From: Pseudomonadota bacterium
GTDB taxonomy: Bacteria; Pseudomonadota; Alphaproteobacteria; Caulobacterales; Caulobacteraceae
DNA length: 64,000 bases
Direction of reading: 5' to 3'
NCBI GenBank assembly: GCA_023456105.1
Contig: JAEYAO010000106.1
Location: forward strand, 1 to 64,000
Shown: one piece after another, positions 7,980 through 17,255 of the stretch
Numbering within the stretch: position 1 is the stretch's first letter
Layout of the letters: every line of letters begins with the position of its first letter
Notes under the pieces: generated by a model
Told to the model about the DNA's origin: nothing
Seen by the model: the letters and a program-made list of their open reading frames with translations, nothing else
The model's database searches: none
Program-made: the position numbers and the translations under genes

Positions 7980-9308
7980 ATGAATGATCATGTCGCGATG
8001 GACTCGAGCACTCGCGCCGCCAGCCGCTCGTATCTTTCAGGCTTCGGCAACCACTTCGCCAGCGAAGCGGTCACAGGCGCCCTGCCGGTCGGGCGAAATT
8101 CGCCGCAGCGCACCCCCTTCGGTCTTTATGCGGAACAGCTGTCCGGCACGGCGTTCACGGCGCCCCGGCATGAGAACCGCCGCAGCTGGTTCTACCGGCT
8201 GCGGCCCTCCGCCAACCATGCGGCGTTCAGGCCTTACACGACGCCGTCGCGGCTGGAGACGGCTCCGTTTCACCGCCCGCCTTCGCCCAATCGCCTGCGC
8301 TGGGACCCGCTTCCGCCGCCGTCGGAGCCGACCGATTTCGTCGACGGGCTGGTCACCTATGGCGGAAACGGGAACGTGGCGGACGGAGTCGGGATCGGCG
8401 TCCATCTTTACGCCTGCAACCGCTCCATGGCCGGCCGGGCGTTCTTCGACGCCGACGGGGAGATGTTGATCGTCCCGCAGATGGGCGAACTGACCCTGGT
8501 CACAGAGTTCGGGATCATTGATGTCGAACCACAGCAGATCGCCGTGATTCCGCGAGGCGTCCGCTTCCGTGTCGAACTGAGGGGCGAGGCGGCGAGGGGG
8601 TATGTCTGCGAGAACTACGGCGCCCTGTTCCGGCTGCCTGACCTGGGTCCGATCGGCTCCAACGGCCTGGCCAACCCGCGCGATTTCGAGACGCCGGTCG
8701 CGGCCTATGAGGACATCGACGCACCGGTCGAACTGATCCAGAAGTTCCAGGGCGGGTTGTGGTCGACGACGCTCGACCACTCGCCGTTCGACGTCGTCGC
8801 CTGGCACGGCGATCTCGCGCCCTACCGCTATGACCTGCGGCGCTTCAACACGATCAACACGGTCAGCTTCGACCATCCGGATCCGTCGATCTTCACCGTC
8901 CTGACCTCGCCGTCGGACACGCCGGGCACGGCCAACTGCGACTTCGTCATCTTCCCCCCGCGCTGGATGGTGGCCGAAGGCACCTTCCGCCCGCCCTGGT
9001 TCCACCGCAACGTGATGAGCGAATTCATGGGCCTGATCCACGGCGCCTACGACGCGAAGGCGGGGGGCTTTGCGCCGGGCGGCGCCTCGCTGCACAACCA
9101 GATGAGCGGCCACGGGCCGGATCAGGCCAGCTATGACGGCGCCGTCAAGGCGGAGCTGAAGCCCCACAAGATCGAGAACACCATGGCCTTCATGTTCGAA
9201 AGCCGCTCGGTCATCCGCACGACGGACTACGCCATGGAGACCCCGACGATGCAGCTCGACTACGACGACGTCTGGTCGAACTTCGAGAAAGGAACCCCCG
9301 GCCAGTGA
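7980..9308 (+). CDS. hmgA: Homogentisate 1,2-dioxygenase
   Basis: HmgA opens the aromatic ring of homogentisate to maleylacetoacetate in tyrosine and phenylalanine breakdown, using Fe(II) and oxygen. I take the ATG at 7980 because GGAG lies at 7967-7970; an open frame continues upstream but across the promoter. This gives 442 residues, the normal length. GFGNHFASEA at the N-terminus is the family signature. The iron ligands lie in WFHRNVMSEFMGL (His and Glu near residues 341-347) and HNQMSGHGPD (His near 371). The stop overlaps the fahA start (GTGA), so the two are translationally coupled. Confidence 0.95.
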   Translation: MNDHVAMDSSTRAASRSYLSGFGNHFASEAVTGALPVGRNSPQRTPFGLYAEQLSGTAFTAPRHENRRSWFYRLRPSANHAAFRPYTTPSRLETAPFHRPPSPNRLRWDPLPPPSEPTDFVDGLVTYGGNGNVADGVGIGVHLYACNRSMAGRAFFDADGEMLIVPQMGELTLVTEFGIIDVEPQQIAVIPRGVRFRVELRGEAARGYVCENYGALFRLPDLGPIGSNGLANPRDFETPVAAYEDIDAPVELIQKFQGGLWSTTLDHSPFDVVAWHGDLAPYRYDLRRFNTINTVSFDHPDPSIFTVLTSPSDTPGTANCDFVIFPPRWMVAEGTFRPPWFHRNVMSEFMGLIHGAYDAKAGGFAPGGASLHNQMSGHGPDQASYDGAVKAELKPHKIENTMAFMFESRSVIRTTDYAMETPTMQLDYDDVWSNFEKGTPGQ

Positions 9309-10636
9309 CGCGCAGCGCAAGCCGCCCCGCCATCGACGAGACCCACGCACCCGACCTGACCAGCTGGGTCGAGGGGACCGACGGTCATCCGGACTTCCCA
9401 ATCCAGAACCTGCCGCTTGGCGTCTTCTCGCCGGGCGATGGCGAGGGCGATCCGCGCATCGGCGTAGCCATCGGCGACTTCGTGCTCGATCTCCGGGCCG
9501 CATCCGCCGATGGACTGGTGCAAGGGCCGCCGGCGACGGTGATGGAGGGCCGGACGCTGAACGCCTATATGGGCGCTCCGGCGGAGCAAAGACTGGCGCT
9601 GAGGCGCTCCTTGTCGCGCCTGTTGAGCGAACAACAGCATGAAGCCTCCGTGCGGCCCCTGCTTCATGCGGCGGCGGACGTGCGGATGCATCTGCCGGCG
9701 GCGATCGGCGACTACACGGACTTCTATGTCGGCATCCGGCACGCCGAGAACGTCGGCAAGCTGTTCCGGCCCGACAATCCGCTGCTGCCCAACTACAAGC
9801 ATGTGCCGATCGGCTATCATGGGCGGGCCTCCTCGATCCGGGTGTCGGGAACGCCCGTGGTGCGTCCGAACGGTCAGACACGGGCCCCGGAGGCCGAGAC
9901 GCCGATCTTTGGTCCGTCGCGCCGCCTGGACTACGAACTCGAACTCGGCGTCTGGATCGGCGCCGGCAATGCGCTGGGACAGCCGATCCCTATCGCGGAG
10001 GCGATGAACCATGTGGCGGGCTTCTGTCTCCTGAACGATTGGTCCGCCCGCGATCTCCAGGCCTGGGAGTACCAGCCTCTTGGACCCTTCCTGGCGAAGA
10101 ACTTTCATTCGACCATCTCGCCCTGGGTCATCACGCTTGAAGCCATGGCGCCCTTCTTCACCGCCCAGCCGGAGCGTCCGTCGGACGATCCGCGTCCGCT
10201 GCCCTACCTGTGGGACGAGGCGGATCAGGCCGGCGGCGCGCTGTCGGTTGATCTGAAGGTGCACCTCGCCAGCCGGGAGATGCGGGACAGGGGCGAGGCT
10301 CCGCTTCAGCTCAGTCACGGCTCGGCGACCAACATGTACTGGACCGTCGCGCAGATCGTCACCCATCACGCATCGAACGGTTGCCCCCTCAATCCGGGGG
10401 ACCTCCTCGGCACCGGGACGATATCGGGCCCGGAACGCTCGGGCTTCGGAAGCCTGCTGGAGATCACGAAGGGCGGCGCAGAGCCGGTCGCGGTTCCCGG
10501 CGGCGCACGATCCTTTGTCGAGGACGGCGACCAGATCGCCCTGTCGGCCCGCGCCTCGGCGCCCGGTCGAGTCTCGATCGGGTTCGGCCCCTGCGAAGGC
10601 GTGATCCTGCCGGCGCCCTCCTTCGGCGGGCGTTAA
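9305..10636 (+). CDS. fahA: Fumarylacetoacetase
   Basis: This 443-residue enzyme hydrolyses fumarylacetoacetate to fumarate and acetoacetate, the last step of tyrosine degradation. Conserved metal-binding positions are visible as DYTDFY (near residue 135), DYELELGVW (near 208) and LLNDWSARDLQ (near 244). The YHGRASS stretch is also diagnostic. Translation starts at a GTG overlapping the hmgA stop by 4 bp. No maleylacetoacetate isomerase gene is visible in this window, so that step must be encoded elsewhere. Confidence 0.95.
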   Translation: MTRSASRPAIDETHAPDLTSWVEGTDGHPDFPIQNLPLGVFSPGDGEGDPRIGVAIGDFVLDLRAASADGLVQGPPATVMEGRTLNAYMGAPAEQRLALRRSLSRLLSEQQHEASVRPLLHAAADVRMHLPAAIGDYTDFYVGIRHAENVGKLFRPDNPLLPNYKHVPIGYHGRASSIRVSGTPVVRPNGQTRAPEAETPIFGPSRRLDYELELGVWIGAGNALGQPIPIAEAMNHVAGFCLLNDWSARDLQAWEYQPLGPFLAKNFHSTISPWVITLEAMAPFFTAQPERPSDDPRPLPYLWDEADQAGGALSVDLKVHLASREMRDRGEAPLQLSHGSATNMYWTVAQIVTHHASNGCPLNPGDLLGTGTISGPERSGFGSLLEITKGGAEPVAVPGGARSFVEDGDQIALSARASAPGRVSIGFGPCEGVILPAPSFGGR

Positions 10637-10662
10637 GCCGGCGACGGGCGGCTGAGGCGCGT

Positions 10663-11439
10663 CTATGCCGGCTCGACCGTCACCGTCTGTCGCACCAGCT
10701 CGCAGCGCCCTTGGGTGGTGAGAAAGGCGATGTCGGCGGCGTCGCGGCCGCAGGCGATGCGGACCAGCCCCTCGACGGGAGCCAGGCGGGTGGGGTCCAC
10801 CAGCCACCAGCCGTTGTCCAGCCAGACCTCGAAGATGGCGTGGAAATCCGGCGGCTCCAGCTGGTGGGCGTAGGCGCTGACCGCCCGCGCCGGGATGCCG
10901 GACGCCCGGCACAGGGTCATGCCCAGATGGGTGAAGTCCCGGCACACCCCCGCGCGGTCGATGAAGGTGCGCGCCGCCGTCGTCTCCGTGTCCGACACCC
11001 CGTGCTCATAGTCGATGTTGGCGCTGATCCAGTCGAGAATGGCGATGACACGCGCACCGCCCACCGTATCGCCGAACGCGCGCGTGACGAAGCGGCCGAA
11101 CTGATCCGACGGGCAGTAGCGGCTGGGCGACAGATAGGGCAGCACCTCCGCCGGCAGATCACCCCAGTCGTGCTGCGACACCTGTGGCGGCAGGCCCTGC
11201 AGGCGGCCGTTGTCGACCACCGCCTCATAGGTCAGGGTCACCTCGCCCTCCAGATGGCAGCGCAGGGTGCGGGCGCCGAACTCGGCGTCCTCGTCCTCCT
11301 GAAACTCGACGGAGGGATCAAAGGTCAGCGTCTCTTCGACGATGTGCTGACCGGGCCAGTGCGCCGCCTGGATCTTGTAGATGGCGTCGGTGGGCGGATC
11401 GAAGCGGTAAACCAGCTCGGCGCGGGTGCGTAGTTTCAT
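10663..11439 (-). CDS. Transglutaminase-like protein (Anbu cluster, second copy)
   Basis: This 258-residue protein has a transglutaminase/protease core with the triad Cys166 (GVCRDF), His200 (PPDFHAIFEVW) and Asp215 (LVDPTR). The N-terminal 80 residues form the beta-rich domain usual in this family. No signal peptide is seen, so it is probably cytoplasmic. It is the last minus-strand gene of the ATP-grasp/alpha-E/transglutaminase/Anbu group, 108 bp after the Anbu gene, so it may be an additional member or have its own promoter. The activity (amide hydrolysis or transpeptidation) is inferred from the fold. Confidence 0.85.
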   Translation of the reverse strand: MKLRTRAELVYRFDPPTDAIYKIQAAHWPGQHIVEETLTFDPSVEFQEDEDAEFGARTLRCHLEGEVTLTYEAVVDNGRLQGLPPQVSQHDWGDLPAEVLPYLSPSRYCPSDQFGRFVTRAFGDTVGGARVIAILDWISANIDYEHGVSDTETTAARTFIDRAGVCRDFTHLGMTLCRASGIPARAVSAYAHQLEPPDFHAIFEVWLDNGWWLVDPTRLAPVEGLVRIACGRDAADIAFLTTQGRCELVRQTVTVEPA

Positions 11440-11547
11440 GAGGGGCTCGGTTGGAAAGGCTGCCGGTCAACGTGACGCCGGGCGGCGCTGTTCCTGTAAG
11501 GCTCCCGCCGAGAAAAGCGATGGCAGCTAGCGAGCAGGTCGAGGGAT

Positions 11548-12327
11548 TCAGGCGACGGCGTCGTGCGCAGGCTGGGCGGCGTCGGCGTTCAGCCAGGTGG
11601 GGTTCGGCATGGCGCGGTGCGCATCGGCCATGGCCTGGGACCACCGCTGGCCGAGATCGCGGAAATAGGCGTCGTCGGCTCCGATCCGCCGCTCCATGCC
11701 GACAAGGCGCCCACGCGGCATGATGATCAGGTCCAGCGGCGGTCCCACCGCGATGTTGGAGCGGATGGTCGAGTCGAAAGAGATGAGCCCCAGCTTCACC
11801 GCCTCCGACAGCGGCGTGCCCGCGCGCAACGCGCGATCCAGTATCGGCTTGCCGTATTTCAGCTCGCCGATCTGAAGATACGGCGTGTCCAGGCCGCATT
11901 CGATGAAGTTGCCCTGTCCGTAGATGAGGTAGAGCCCCATCTTGCCGCCGCCGATCTGCCCGCCCAGCAGCATGGAGGCGTTGACGTTCAGGCCGTCGGC
12001 GGTCGGCGTCGGCGGGGTGTTCAGGGTCGCGCGCACACGGGCCAGGGCATGGCCCAGGATCTGGGCGGCGCGAAACAGCGTCGGTGCCGTTTCAAGCGTC
12101 TCCTCCGTTACGGAGTCCGGCAGCTTCACGCCTTCCGCCACCATGGCCAGGGCGGTCTGGGTGGCCGACAGGTTGCCGGCGGTGCAGACCGCCAGGATGC
12201 GCTCGCCGGGGGCCTTGTAGACATGCAGCTTGCGGTAGGAGGACACATTGTCCACGCCCGCATTGGTGCGGGTGTCGGCGATCATCGCCAAGCCTTCGTC
12301 CACCAGCATGCCGACGCAATAGGTCAT
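11548..12327 (-). CDS. Anbu, proteasome-type N-terminal nucleophile peptidase
   Basis: This 259-residue protein is of the Anbu type (bacterial homologue of the proteasome beta subunit and HslV). The sequence starts MTYCVGMLVDEGLAMIADTR. Removal of the initiator Met would expose Thr1 as nucleophile, with Asp17 and a Lys at about position 32 (SSYRKL) completing the usual proteasome-type set. SNIAVGPPLDLIIMPRG is conserved in the family. Anbu proteins assemble into rings or helical particles and their substrates are not settled. It lies 63 bp downstream of a transglutaminase-like gene in the same orientation, in a cluster with an ATP-grasp ligase. Confidence 0.88.
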   Translation of the reverse strand: MTYCVGMLVDEGLAMIADTRTNAGVDNVSSYRKLHVYKAPGERILAVCTAGNLSATQTALAMVAEGVKLPDSVTEETLETAPTLFRAAQILGHALARVRATLNTPPTPTADGLNVNASMLLGGQIGGGKMGLYLIYGQGNFIECGLDTPYLQIGELKYGKPILDRALRAGTPLSEAVKLGLISFDSTIRSNIAVGPPLDLIIMPRGRLVGMERRIGADDAYFRDLGQRWSQAMADAHRAMPNPTWLNADAAQPAHDAVA

Positions 12328-12390
12328 GACAGCGCTTCGCTCCCCGCGATCGGCATCACCGCACGCTAGCAGATTCGTTTGGCGCGGCGA

Positions 12391-13230
12391 TCACGACCAG
12401 CCTCGTGTCTGATGTTGCTGCTGACCCTGTTGCATCGGCCGCACATGCAGGGCGACCGACAGGCTCTCGGCGCCTCCGCCGTAGCTGGCGCCCCGGATCG
12501 GCGCGGCGCCCAGCGCGTCCAGTCCGACCGCCACGCGGACGTAGTGGTCGGTGGGGCAGACACCGTTGGCGGGATCAAAGCCGACCCAGCCCAGATCCTC
12601 CACATAGGCCTCGGCCCAGGCGTGCGCCGCCTCCTGTTCATAGACGCCGTCCGAGCGGCTGAGATGGCCGGACACGTAGCGGGCGGGCGCGCCCAGACGC
12701 CGCGCGCAGGCGATGAAGATCTGGGCGTGATCCTGACAGACGCCGCGCCTCAGACGAAAGGCGTCGGCGGCGGAATGGGCGGCGGAAGTGGCGCCCACCT
12801 CGAACGCCACGTCCCGGTGGATCGCCGCCATCAGCGCATGCAGCCGGTCCAGCGTCCGACCGCCCTCGAAGCTTCGAGCATAGGCGGTCAGGTCGGCATC
12901 CGGCCGCGTCAGCGCCGTGTTCCGCAGAAAGACGGTCGGCGCCAGCTTCTCGACCTGCCCGCGCAGCACGCCGCCGGTGTCGGCGGTGGACACCTCGCCC
13001 GTGACCCGGATGGTCAGGGCGCTCGTCGGCTGCTCGGTGTAGAGGTTGTGGACGATGTTGCCGAAGGCGTCCTCGGTTCGGCGCAGACGCGCGTCGACAT
13101 CCGTCTCGATGCGCCATTCCCGCACCTGCTGACCGTCGCAGGAGCGGGGCGTCAGCCGCAGAACCTGAACAATGAAGCGGGCTGCGCGGGCGTAGTCGTA
13201 GCGTGTCGTGTGATCGATGCGTATCCGCAT
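12391..13230 (-). CDS. Transglutaminase-like protein (Anbu operon)
   Basis: This 279-residue cytoplasmic protein has an N-terminal bacterial transglutaminase-like beta domain (MRIRIDHTTRYDY) and a papain-like core with Cys165 (RRGVCQDHAQ), His203 (EAAHAWAEAYV) and Asp219 (GWVGFDPANG). All three catalytic residues are present. It follows the alpha-E gene after 3 bp and precedes Anbu, which indicates one transcript. The C-terminal tail is Gln-rich (MQQGQQQHQ). It probably acts on the amide bonds made by the neighbouring ATP-grasp enzyme; this is inference from operon logic. Confidence 0.9.
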   Translation of the reverse strand: MRIRIDHTTRYDYARAARFIVQVLRLTPRSCDGQQVREWRIETDVDARLRRTEDAFGNIVHNLYTEQPTSALTIRVTGEVSTADTGGVLRGQVEKLAPTVFLRNTALTRPDADLTAYARSFEGGRTLDRLHALMAAIHRDVAFEVGATSAAHSAADAFRLRRGVCQDHAQIFIACARRLGAPARYVSGHLSRSDGVYEQEAAHAWAEAYVEDLGWVGFDPANGVCPTDHYVRVAVGLDALGAAPIRGASYGGGAESLSVALHVRPMQQGQQQHQTRGWS

Positions 13231-13233
13231 GGG

Positions 13234-14172
13234 TCAGACCAGATACTGTTCGTGGACCGCAGCGCCGAGCGCATTGTTCTCGTTGAGAAAAGCCTGGATG
13301 TATTCGTGCAGGCCGGACTGGAAGATGTCCTCGATGCGCGCCTCGTTGAACCGGGCCAGGCGAGCCGAGGCGAGGCGCTGCGCCGGTCCGCGCCGGCCGT
13401 AGTCCGTCGCCAGCCGCTCCAGATAGCTGACGATCATCCCCTGGCAGCTGGCCAGCGAACGCGGCATCTGCCGGTTCAGCACCAGCAGGTCCGCCACCAG
13501 CCATGGCCGGACCGACTCCCGATAGACCCAGCGATAGGCGGTGAGGGCCGACACTTCCCGAAGCAGGGTCGTCCACTGAAAGTAGTCAAGCTGGCCGCCG
13601 ACCCGCTCGCCCGGCGGCAGCAGCAGGTGATATTTCACGTCCAGCAGGCGCGCGGTGTTGTCGGCCCGCTCGATCGCCATGCCCAGGCGCAGGAACCAGT
13701 AGGCGTCGTTCCGCAGCATGGTCCGCGACGTCGCGCCCTCGATGGCCAGGGCGGAGGCTTTCACGAAATCCAGGAAGTGGACGAAGTCGTCGCGGCGGCT
13801 CGGTTCGCCGATCTCGTTCAACCCGTTCCAGGCGCCGTTGATCGCCTCCCACAGCTCGATCGTCAGGGCGGTGCGCACCGAACGGGCGTTGGTGCGGGCG
13901 CGGGTGATGCAGGCCTTGATGGACGTCGGATTGTCGCTTCCGAAGGCGAGGAAGTCGCGCACCGACGTCTCCGACGGCGTGCGGCCGCCGGCGTCGAAGG
14001 CCGCCTTCACTCCCGAGGACGCGATCGCGCTGGCCCAGGCGGTGACGGCGGCGTCGTCCCTGGCCGGCAGGGCGGCCAGGCGGATGGCCGCCTCCAGGAT
14101 GCGCGCCAGGAAGTCGGCCCGCTCCATGTAGCGGCCGGTCCAGTAGAGGCTGTCGGCGGTACGGGAAAGCAT
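13234..14172 (-). CDS. Alpha-E domain protein (DUF403)
   Basis: This 312-residue all-helical protein begins MLSRTADSLYWTGRYMERAD, the signature of the alpha-E (DUF403) family. Conserved Glu- and Arg-rich helices continue through RLGMAIERADNTARLLDVKY. The ATG is chosen because it overlaps the upstream stop (TGATG) and matches the family start. Alpha-E proteins almost always accompany circularly permuted ATP-grasp enzymes, sometimes as fusions, and are thought to assist peptide-ligase chemistry. No direct activity is known to me. It is the second gene of the minus-strand cluster. Confidence 0.92.
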   Translation of the reverse strand: MLSRTADSLYWTGRYMERADFLARILEAAIRLAALPARDDAAVTAWASAIASSGVKAAFDAGGRTPSETSVRDFLAFGSDNPTSIKACITRARTNARSVRTALTIELWEAINGAWNGLNEIGEPSRRDDFVHFLDFVKASALAIEGATSRTMLRNDAYWFLRLGMAIERADNTARLLDVKYHLLLPPGERVGGQLDYFQWTTLLREVSALTAYRWVYRESVRPWLVADLLVLNRQMPRSLASCQGMIVSYLERLATDYGRRGPAQRLASARLARFNEARIEDIFQSGLHEYIQAFLNENNALGAAVHEQYLV

Positions 14173-15593
14173 CAGTCGTTCAGCACCCAGGTGTCCTTGG
14201 TCCCGCCGCCCTGGCTGGAATTGACGACCAGCGAACCGGGCTTCAGCGCCACGCGCGTCAGGCCGCCCGGCGTCACCTGCGTCCCGGACGGGCTGGTCAG
14301 CACAAAGGGTCGAAGGTCCACGTGCCGCGCGGCCAGCGCACCGCCGGCCAGGGTGGGCGAGGTCGAAAGGCTCAGCGTCGGCTGGGCGATGAAGTCGTCG
14401 GGATCGGCGATCAACTTGGCGCGAAAGGCCTCGATCTCGGCCCTGGTCGCCGCCGGGCCCACCAGCATGCCGTACCCGCCCGAGCCGCCGACCTCCTTGA
14501 CCACCAGCTGGTCCAGCCGGTCCAGCACCGCCTTCAGCGCCTGCGGCTCCCGACAGCGCCACGTCGGCACGTTCTTCAGGAGCGCCTCCTCGCCGGTGAA
14601 GAAGCGGATGAGTTCAGGCATGTAGGTGTAGACCGCCTTGTCGTCCGCCACGCCCGTTCCCACCGCGTTCGCCAGGGTGACCTGTCCTGCGTGATAGGCG
14701 GCCATCAGCCCGGGCACGCCCACCGCCGAATCCGGCCTGAAGGTCAGGGGATCGAGGAAGTCGTCGTCGATGCGGCGATAGATGACGTCGACGCGCTTCG
14801 GCCCCTCGGTGGTACGCATGAAGACGGTGTCGTCGTTGACGAACAGATCGCCGCCCTCGACCAGCTCCACCCCCAGCTTGTCCGCGAGGAAGCTGTGTTC
14901 GTAGTAGGCCGAGTTGAAGGGGCCCGGCGTCAGCACGACAATGACGGGGTCCTCGCCCGCACGGGCCGGCGCCGAGGCCTGAAGCGATCGCAACAGGCTG
15001 TCGACATAGGTGTCCACCGGCCGCACCCGGTGCTCCGCGAAAAGGTCGGGGAACAGCCGCATCATCATCTCGCGGTTCTCCAGCATGTAGGAGACGCCGC
15101 TGGGCGTGCGGACATTGTCCTCCAGCACGTAGAAGCTGTCCTCGCCCGTGCGGACCAGATCGACGCCGGCGATGTGACACCAGACGTCGCCGGGCGGCCG
15201 ACGCCCCTGCATCTCGGGCCGATACTGCGGATTGGTGAGGATGAGCTCGGCCGGGACGATGCCGGCCTTGAGGCATTCCTGAGGTCCGTAGATGTCGCGC
15301 AGAAAGGCGTTCAGCGCCGTGACACGCTGTTTGAGCCCTTTTTCCACATGCGCCCATTCCGCCGCGTCGATGATGCGGGGCACCACGTCGAAGGGGATGA
15401 GCCGTTCGTTGGACTCGGTGTCGCCATAGACGGCGAAGGTCACACCCATGCGGCGAAAGAACAGCTCCGCCTGCCGGGATCGGGCCTGAAGCAGGTCGGG
15501 CGGCGCCTGCTCCAGCCATGCGGCCAGCGTCCGATAGCTTTCACGGATCCGCCCCGATCCGTCGCCGGTCATCTCGTCAAACGCCTTCGTCAT
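14172..15593 (-). CDS. Circularly permuted ATP-grasp peptide ligase-like protein
   Basis: This 473-residue protein is of the circularly permuted ATP-grasp family (COG2308 type). Visible family motifs include FRRMGVTFAVYGD near residue 47, ERLIPFDVVPRII, VLEDNVRTPSGVSYMLENR around 155-173, the NAVGTGVADDKAVYTYMP stretch and VVKEVGGSGGYGMLVGP. Such enzymes are predicted to form amide or peptide bonds using ATP. It is the first gene of the operon and overlaps the alpha-E gene by one base. It lies next to predicted amide-processing enzymes, suggesting synthesis and turnover of a peptide or peptide tag. Confidence 0.92.
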   Translation of the reverse strand: MTKAFDEMTGDGSGRIRESYRTLAAWLEQAPPDLLQARSRQAELFFRRMGVTFAVYGDTESNERLIPFDVVPRIIDAAEWAHVEKGLKQRVTALNAFLRDIYGPQECLKAGIVPAELILTNPQYRPEMQGRRPPGDVWCHIAGVDLVRTGEDSFYVLEDNVRTPSGVSYMLENREMMMRLFPDLFAEHRVRPVDTYVDSLLRSLQASAPARAGEDPVIVVLTPGPFNSAYYEHSFLADKLGVELVEGGDLFVNDDTVFMRTTEGPKRVDVIYRRIDDDFLDPLTFRPDSAVGVPGLMAAYHAGQVTLANAVGTGVADDKAVYTYMPELIRFFTGEEALLKNVPTWRCREPQALKAVLDRLDQLVVKEVGGSGGYGMLVGPAATRAEIEAFRAKLIADPDDFIAQPTLSLSTSPTLAGGALAARHVDLRPFVLTSPSGTQVTPGGLTRVALKPGSLVVNSSQGGGTKDTWVLND

Positions 15594-15726
15594 CCGCCCC
15601 CGCTGCGATCAACCGTTGCAGACTGAACGCAGCTGAGGCGCTTCCGCAACATGTTTGTTGCAGCGCAGCGAAGATGGCCTCGCTGTCGCCGGTCCTCTTC
15701 CCGGCGTTGGGCGAGGCTCTAGGACG

Positions 15727-16002
15727 TCAGGTTTCGCCCGGCGCCTTGGGAACGGGTTCGTAGGCGGCTGGATCCTGACCTTCGCGCGCGAAGCTGGAGC
15801 CCTCCTGCAGCGGACGTGTGGCCGGGTCCGGTCCCGCCCCGGCCGCGCCGGGGCCGACGCCGCCGTCAGTCAGCTGGTCCTGCCGGGCGGTGTCGCCTGG
15901 CTGGTGGCCTCGGGCGACGCCGGGCGGCAGGTGTTCATCAGGCTTGGCGTCCGGCGCTCTCAGCTCGGACGCGGTCTTGTTCCAGTTCGGCTCGTCGCCC
16001 AT
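15727..16002 (-). CDS. Hypothetical small hydrophilic protein
   Basis: This 91-residue protein begins MGDEPNWNKTASELRAPDAK and is rich in Gly, Pro, Ala and charged residues. It has no membrane segment or recognisable domain and is probably disordered. A good ribosome site (AAGGAG) lies 6-7 bp before the ATG, which supports it being real. It lies 58 bp downstream of the manganese catalase gene in the same orientation and is likely co-transcribed, perhaps stress-related. The function is unknown. Confidence 0.6.
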   Translation of the reverse strand: MGDEPNWNKTASELRAPDAKPDEHLPPGVARGHQPGDTARQDQLTDGGVGPGAAGAGPDPATRPLQEGSSFAREGQDPAAYEPVPKAPGET

Positions 16003-16060
16003 CGCGATCTCCTTATCGGGAAAGGAGGCGGGCGCGACCGAGCCGCGCCCGCCAGCTTGA

Positions 16061-16975
16061 TCAATCCAGCGCGTGCTTGACCGCGTCCATCAGGCCGCCG
16101 CCGTCCTTGGCCTTGCGCGGCTTGACCGATCCGGGCGGTGTCGAGCCTTCGGCCATCTGCTGCGTCTGGGCGCCGGCGTCCGGGCGGGGCGGGGCGAGCT
16201 TCGGCTCCTGGCCCAGCGGCTCCATGGCGCGAGAGGTGAACTCGCCCTGTCCGTCCATCGACGGGCCTTGCGTCCAGCGGCCCTGCGGCGGCGGCGAGCC
16301 GTCCTTGTTGAAGCCCAGGAAGACGCGGCTGAACTCCTGGTTTTCCTGCTCCTGCGGGAAGCTGTTGGGGATCGGCAGGTTGGCCGCCAGCCCGCCCATG
16401 TCCTCGATCGCCGCCAGCCACTGCTGCTGGTGCATGGTGTCGCGCGCGATCAGATAGGACAGCATGTCCTTCATGCCCGGATCGTCGGTCATGTTGTACA
16501 GGCGGGTGGCCAGCACGCGGCCCGTGGACTCGGCCGTGACGTTGGCGATCATGTCGGCCGCCAGATTGCCGCTGGCGTAGACGTGGCTGGTGTCGAACGG
16601 GACGCCGTTCGCATCGGTCGGCAGGGCGGCCAGGCCGGCGGACAGCACATGGCGCATGTCCATGCCGTTCAGCACCGAACCGCCGGCGGTGTCGTTGGAG
16701 ATGTCTTCCTGCACCGACAGCGGCGCGCCCTCCAGGTTCAGGGCCACGGCCGTCGCCAGCATCTCGATGTGCGAGATCTCCTCGGTCGCGGTGGTCAGCA
16801 GCATGTCGCGGTACTTGGCCGGACCGCGCGCGCCCCACGCCTGGAAGAAGTACTGGAGGCAGACGCGGATTTCGCCTTCGACGCCGCCGATCGCCTGTTG
16901 CAGCGCGCGGGCGAACACGGGGTCCGGTTTCTCGACGCGAACGGGATATTGAAGAAGCTTGTCTGTATAATACAT
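16061..16975 (-). CDS. Manganese catalase
   Basis: This is a non-haem dimanganese catalase of 304 residues that breaks hydrogen peroxide into water and oxygen. The ligand set is visible: Glu35 (GGVEGEIRV), Glu66 and His69 (TEEISHIEML), Glu149 (NVTAESTGRV) and His182 (ARDTMHQQQW). The last 80 residues are a Pro/Gln/Gly-rich tail ending in a short Lys-rich segment, common in this family. Upstream lies a 280-bp region up to the divergent small membrane-protein gene. A small hydrophilic protein gene follows. Stationary-phase or stress control is likely but not shown. Confidence 0.93.
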   Translation of the reverse strand: MYYTDKLLQYPVRVEKPDPVFARALQQAIGGVEGEIRVCLQYFFQAWGARGPAKYRDMLLTTATEEISHIEMLATAVALNLEGAPLSVQEDISNDTAGGSVLNGMDMRHVLSAGLAALPTDANGVPFDTSHVYASGNLAADMIANVTAESTGRVLATRLYNMTDDPGMKDMLSYLIARDTMHQQQWLAAIEDMGGLAANLPIPNSFPQEQENQEFSRVFLGFNKDGSPPPQGRWTQGPSMDGQGEFTSRAMEPLGQEPKLAPPRPDAGAQTQQMAEGSTPPGSVKPRKAKDGGGLMDAVKHALD

Positions 16976-17255
16976 GGTCTAGCCCTGTTCCTTTTGGTGA
17001 ATGCACCGAATGGCGGAAAGGCAACAGGCGAGAGCCGGCCCCGTTCCGTAAGGCGACGCTTCAGAACAACAGCAAAGCCGTTGTAGATGTTGTCGGCTTC
17101 GATACTCGATACGGCGAAGGTTGCGGCGTGGTATTCACCACCACTTGCATGGTTCAGCTTATTGAGCCGGGCCTGGGCATGCCGCTGCGCTTCTTCTGAG
17201 CGGAACGAGGTCGCGATGACGACGCTTACCAGCCGGAGAGAACTGGAGAAGAGCC

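Noticed and set aside
8037..10945. Two long minus-strand frames opposite hmgA and fahA
   Set aside because: Both are antisense shadows of well-conserved enzymes; no family motif appears.
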